DNA of 6,162 bases from Acidobacteriaceae bacterium. Lineage in GTDB: Bacteria > Acidobacteriota > Terriglobia > Terriglobales > Acidobacteriaceae. Both the position numbers and the translations under genes were made by a program. The notes beneath the pieces are model-generated. The model had not been told where the DNA came from. It ran no database searches and saw only the letters and a list, made by a program, of their open reading frames with translations. This document shows positions 5,169 through 6,162 of this stretch, in pieces (within the stretch, counting starts at the first letter, position 1; each line of letters begins with the position of its first letter). The DNA lies in assembly GCA_003152795.1 (NCBI GenBank), contig PMBA01000351.1:17159-23320 (forward strand). Reading direction: 5' to 3'.

Positions 5169-6162
5169 ATAGAAATGTGAATAAGATCATGAATTGGCAG
5201 TGGATGCAGTTGGTCGGAACTTTGCTGCTGCTGTTTGCCCTTGGCGCTTGCCAGAGCGCCGATTCCGTCAAGCAGAAACAAGCCCTGGCAGCCACTACCC
5301 GCGCCGTACCGGTTGCGGTGGCGTCCGCCGTTGCGCAGGACATGCCGGTGTACCTGACCGGCCTGGGCGCGGTCACCGCCTACAACACCGTGAGCATTAA
5401 AAGCCGGGTGGATGGCGAACTCATGCAGGTGAATTTCAAGGAAGGGCAGCAGGTGAAAAAAGGCGACCTGCTGGTGCTCATCGATCAACGTCCTTACCAG
5501 GTGCAGCTTGCCCAGGCACAAGCGCAGTTGTTTAAGGACCAGGCTTCATACCGCGACGCGCAACTGAATTATCAGCGCTTCAAAGACCTGCTGAACGAAT
5601 CCGGCGCCATGTCGCAGCAGCAGGTGGACACGCAGAAGTCGACGGCGGACCAATTCGAAGGCGCCATTCGGGCCGATCAGGCGACCATCGACAACGCCAA
5701 ACTTCAGATCGAATATTGCCACATCACGGCGCCAGTCAGCGGGCGTATCGGCTTGCGGTTGGTGGATGCCGGCAACATAGTCCATGCCAGCGATACCAAC
5801 GCCATGCTGGTGATCACGCAGTTGCAGCCGATCTCGGTCGTCTTCACTTTGCCGGAAGACAGCCTGCCCGTGGTGGTGAAGCGAATGAAGCTGGGAACGC
5901 TGACGGTGGATGCCTACGATCGCGACGACAAGACGAAACTGGCGACAGGTACATTGCTCACCATCGACAATCAGATCGATCAGACGACCGGCACCGACCG
6001 CCTCAAGGCCACGTTCGACAACCAGGATGGCGTGCTCTTTCCGAATCAGTTCGTCAACATCCGGCTGCTTCTCGATGTCCGCAAGAACAGCACGATCATT
6101 CCCAGCGTGGCTGTGCAGAGCGGGCCGCAGGGAAATTTCGTTTATGTGGTGAAAGCGGATAA
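5165..6162 (+). CDS. mdtA-like: MdtA-type RND periplasmic adaptor, predicted lipoprotein (3' truncated by window)
   Basis: Periplasmic adaptor closely resembling E. coli MdtA of the MdtABC multidrug pump. The 332 visible residues stay in frame to the window edge; MdtA is about 415, so roughly 80 C-terminal residues are missing. From ATG 5165 the signal peptide has a charged n-region (R3, K7), a hydrophobic core (about 17-27) and lipobox LGAC, with Cys29 as the acylation site. The later ATG (5189) would remove both charges, and 5165 also gives the ATGA overlap with the leader ORF, so 5165 is preferred. Then come lipoyl half 1 (77-108: SRVDGELMQVNFKEGQQVKKGD), a Gln/Ala-rich hairpin (109-180), lipoyl half 2 (184-206: YCHITAPVSGRIGLRLVDAG) and a beta-barrel (213-305) with VFTLPED, TIDNQIDQTTGTDRLKA and LFPNQFVN, all close to MdtA. 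It starts 283 nt after the outer-membrane factor, likely its own transcription unit; MdtB/MdtC-type permeases would be expected downstream. Confidence 0.95.
   Translation, partial: MNRNVNKIMNWQWMQLVGTLLLLFALGACQSADSVKQKQALAATTRAVPVAVASAVAQDMPVYLTGLGAVTAYNTVSIKSRVDGELMQVNFKEGQQVKKGDLLVLIDQRPYQVQLAQAQAQLFKDQASYRDAQLNYQRFKDLLNESGAMSQQQVDTQKSTADQFEGAIRADQATIDNAKLQIEYCHITAPVSGRIGLRLVDAGNIVHASDTNAMLVITQLQPISVVFTLPEDSLPVVVKRMKLGTLTVDAYDRDDKTKLATGTLLTIDNQIDQTTGTDRLKATFDNQDGVLFPNQFVNIRLLLDVRKNSTIIPSVAVQSGPQGNFVYVVKAD

Noticed and set aside
5102..5521. 139-codon - strand ORF at the 5' end of the MdtA-like gene
   Set aside because: It is antisense to the signal peptide and lipoyl region of a strongly recognised adaptor. 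His/Gln-rich shadow.
5716..6162. 148-codon + strand ORF running to the window end in another frame
   Set aside because: It overlaps the MdtA-like beta-barrel, whose frame is uninterrupted from 5165 to the end. The alternative frame is Arg/His/Gln-rich with no domain.
1..6162. tRNA, rRNA, CRISPR array, insertion sequence or prophage signals
   Set aside because: No cloverleaf, rRNA-like segment, regularly spaced repeat-spacer pattern, transposase or integrase reading frame is visible.

Overview
The window is a stretch of GC-rich Gram-negative bacterial chromosome carrying tripartite RND-type drug/solute efflux genes, all on the + strand. An envelope with an outer membrane is implied by the TolC-like outer-membrane factor and the lipoprotein signals. 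The style of the proteins and the short dispersed repeats (a degenerate ACGGAGRY-type tandem and a CCTGCCCTGRGCGTAGCCGAA-like element) remind me of Acidobacteria or a similar soil lineage. That is a recollection-based inference, not a proof.

Layout. Positions 1-1972 hold the C-terminal ~60% of an inner-membrane RND permease, entering at the TM4 Asp-Asp motif. After a 36-nt gap comes a membrane-anchored periplasmic adaptor (2009-3244). A 95-nt gap with a small tandem repeat follows, then a NodT/OprM-type outer-membrane efflux factor (3340-4881). These three look like one operon encoding a complete pump: permease, adaptor and exit duct. The order (permease first, adaptor second) is the reverse of the common adaptor-permease order.

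Positions 4882-5164 form a regulatory-looking intergenic region. It holds two nested 9-bp inverted repeats just after the operon, a pair of ACCATCNTTT direct repeats 21 bp apart, a TATGAT -10-like box, and a short leader ORF with a GGAGGG ribosome-binding site. The stop of that ORF overlaps the next gene's start as ATGA. From 5165 to the window end is a second adaptor, of the MdtA type and predicted to be a lipoprotein, truncated at its C-terminus by the window. MdtA-type adaptors normally precede MdtB/MdtC-type permeases, so a second efflux system probably begins here. The outer-membrane factor between the two systems could serve both, but that is inference.

Nothing here is a clearly new kind of system. 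The points most worth a second look are the leader ORF coupled to the MdtA-like gene, the nested inverted repeats, the missing TM10 lysine in the permease, and the dispersed repeat that is translated as part of the outer-membrane factor's signal peptide.
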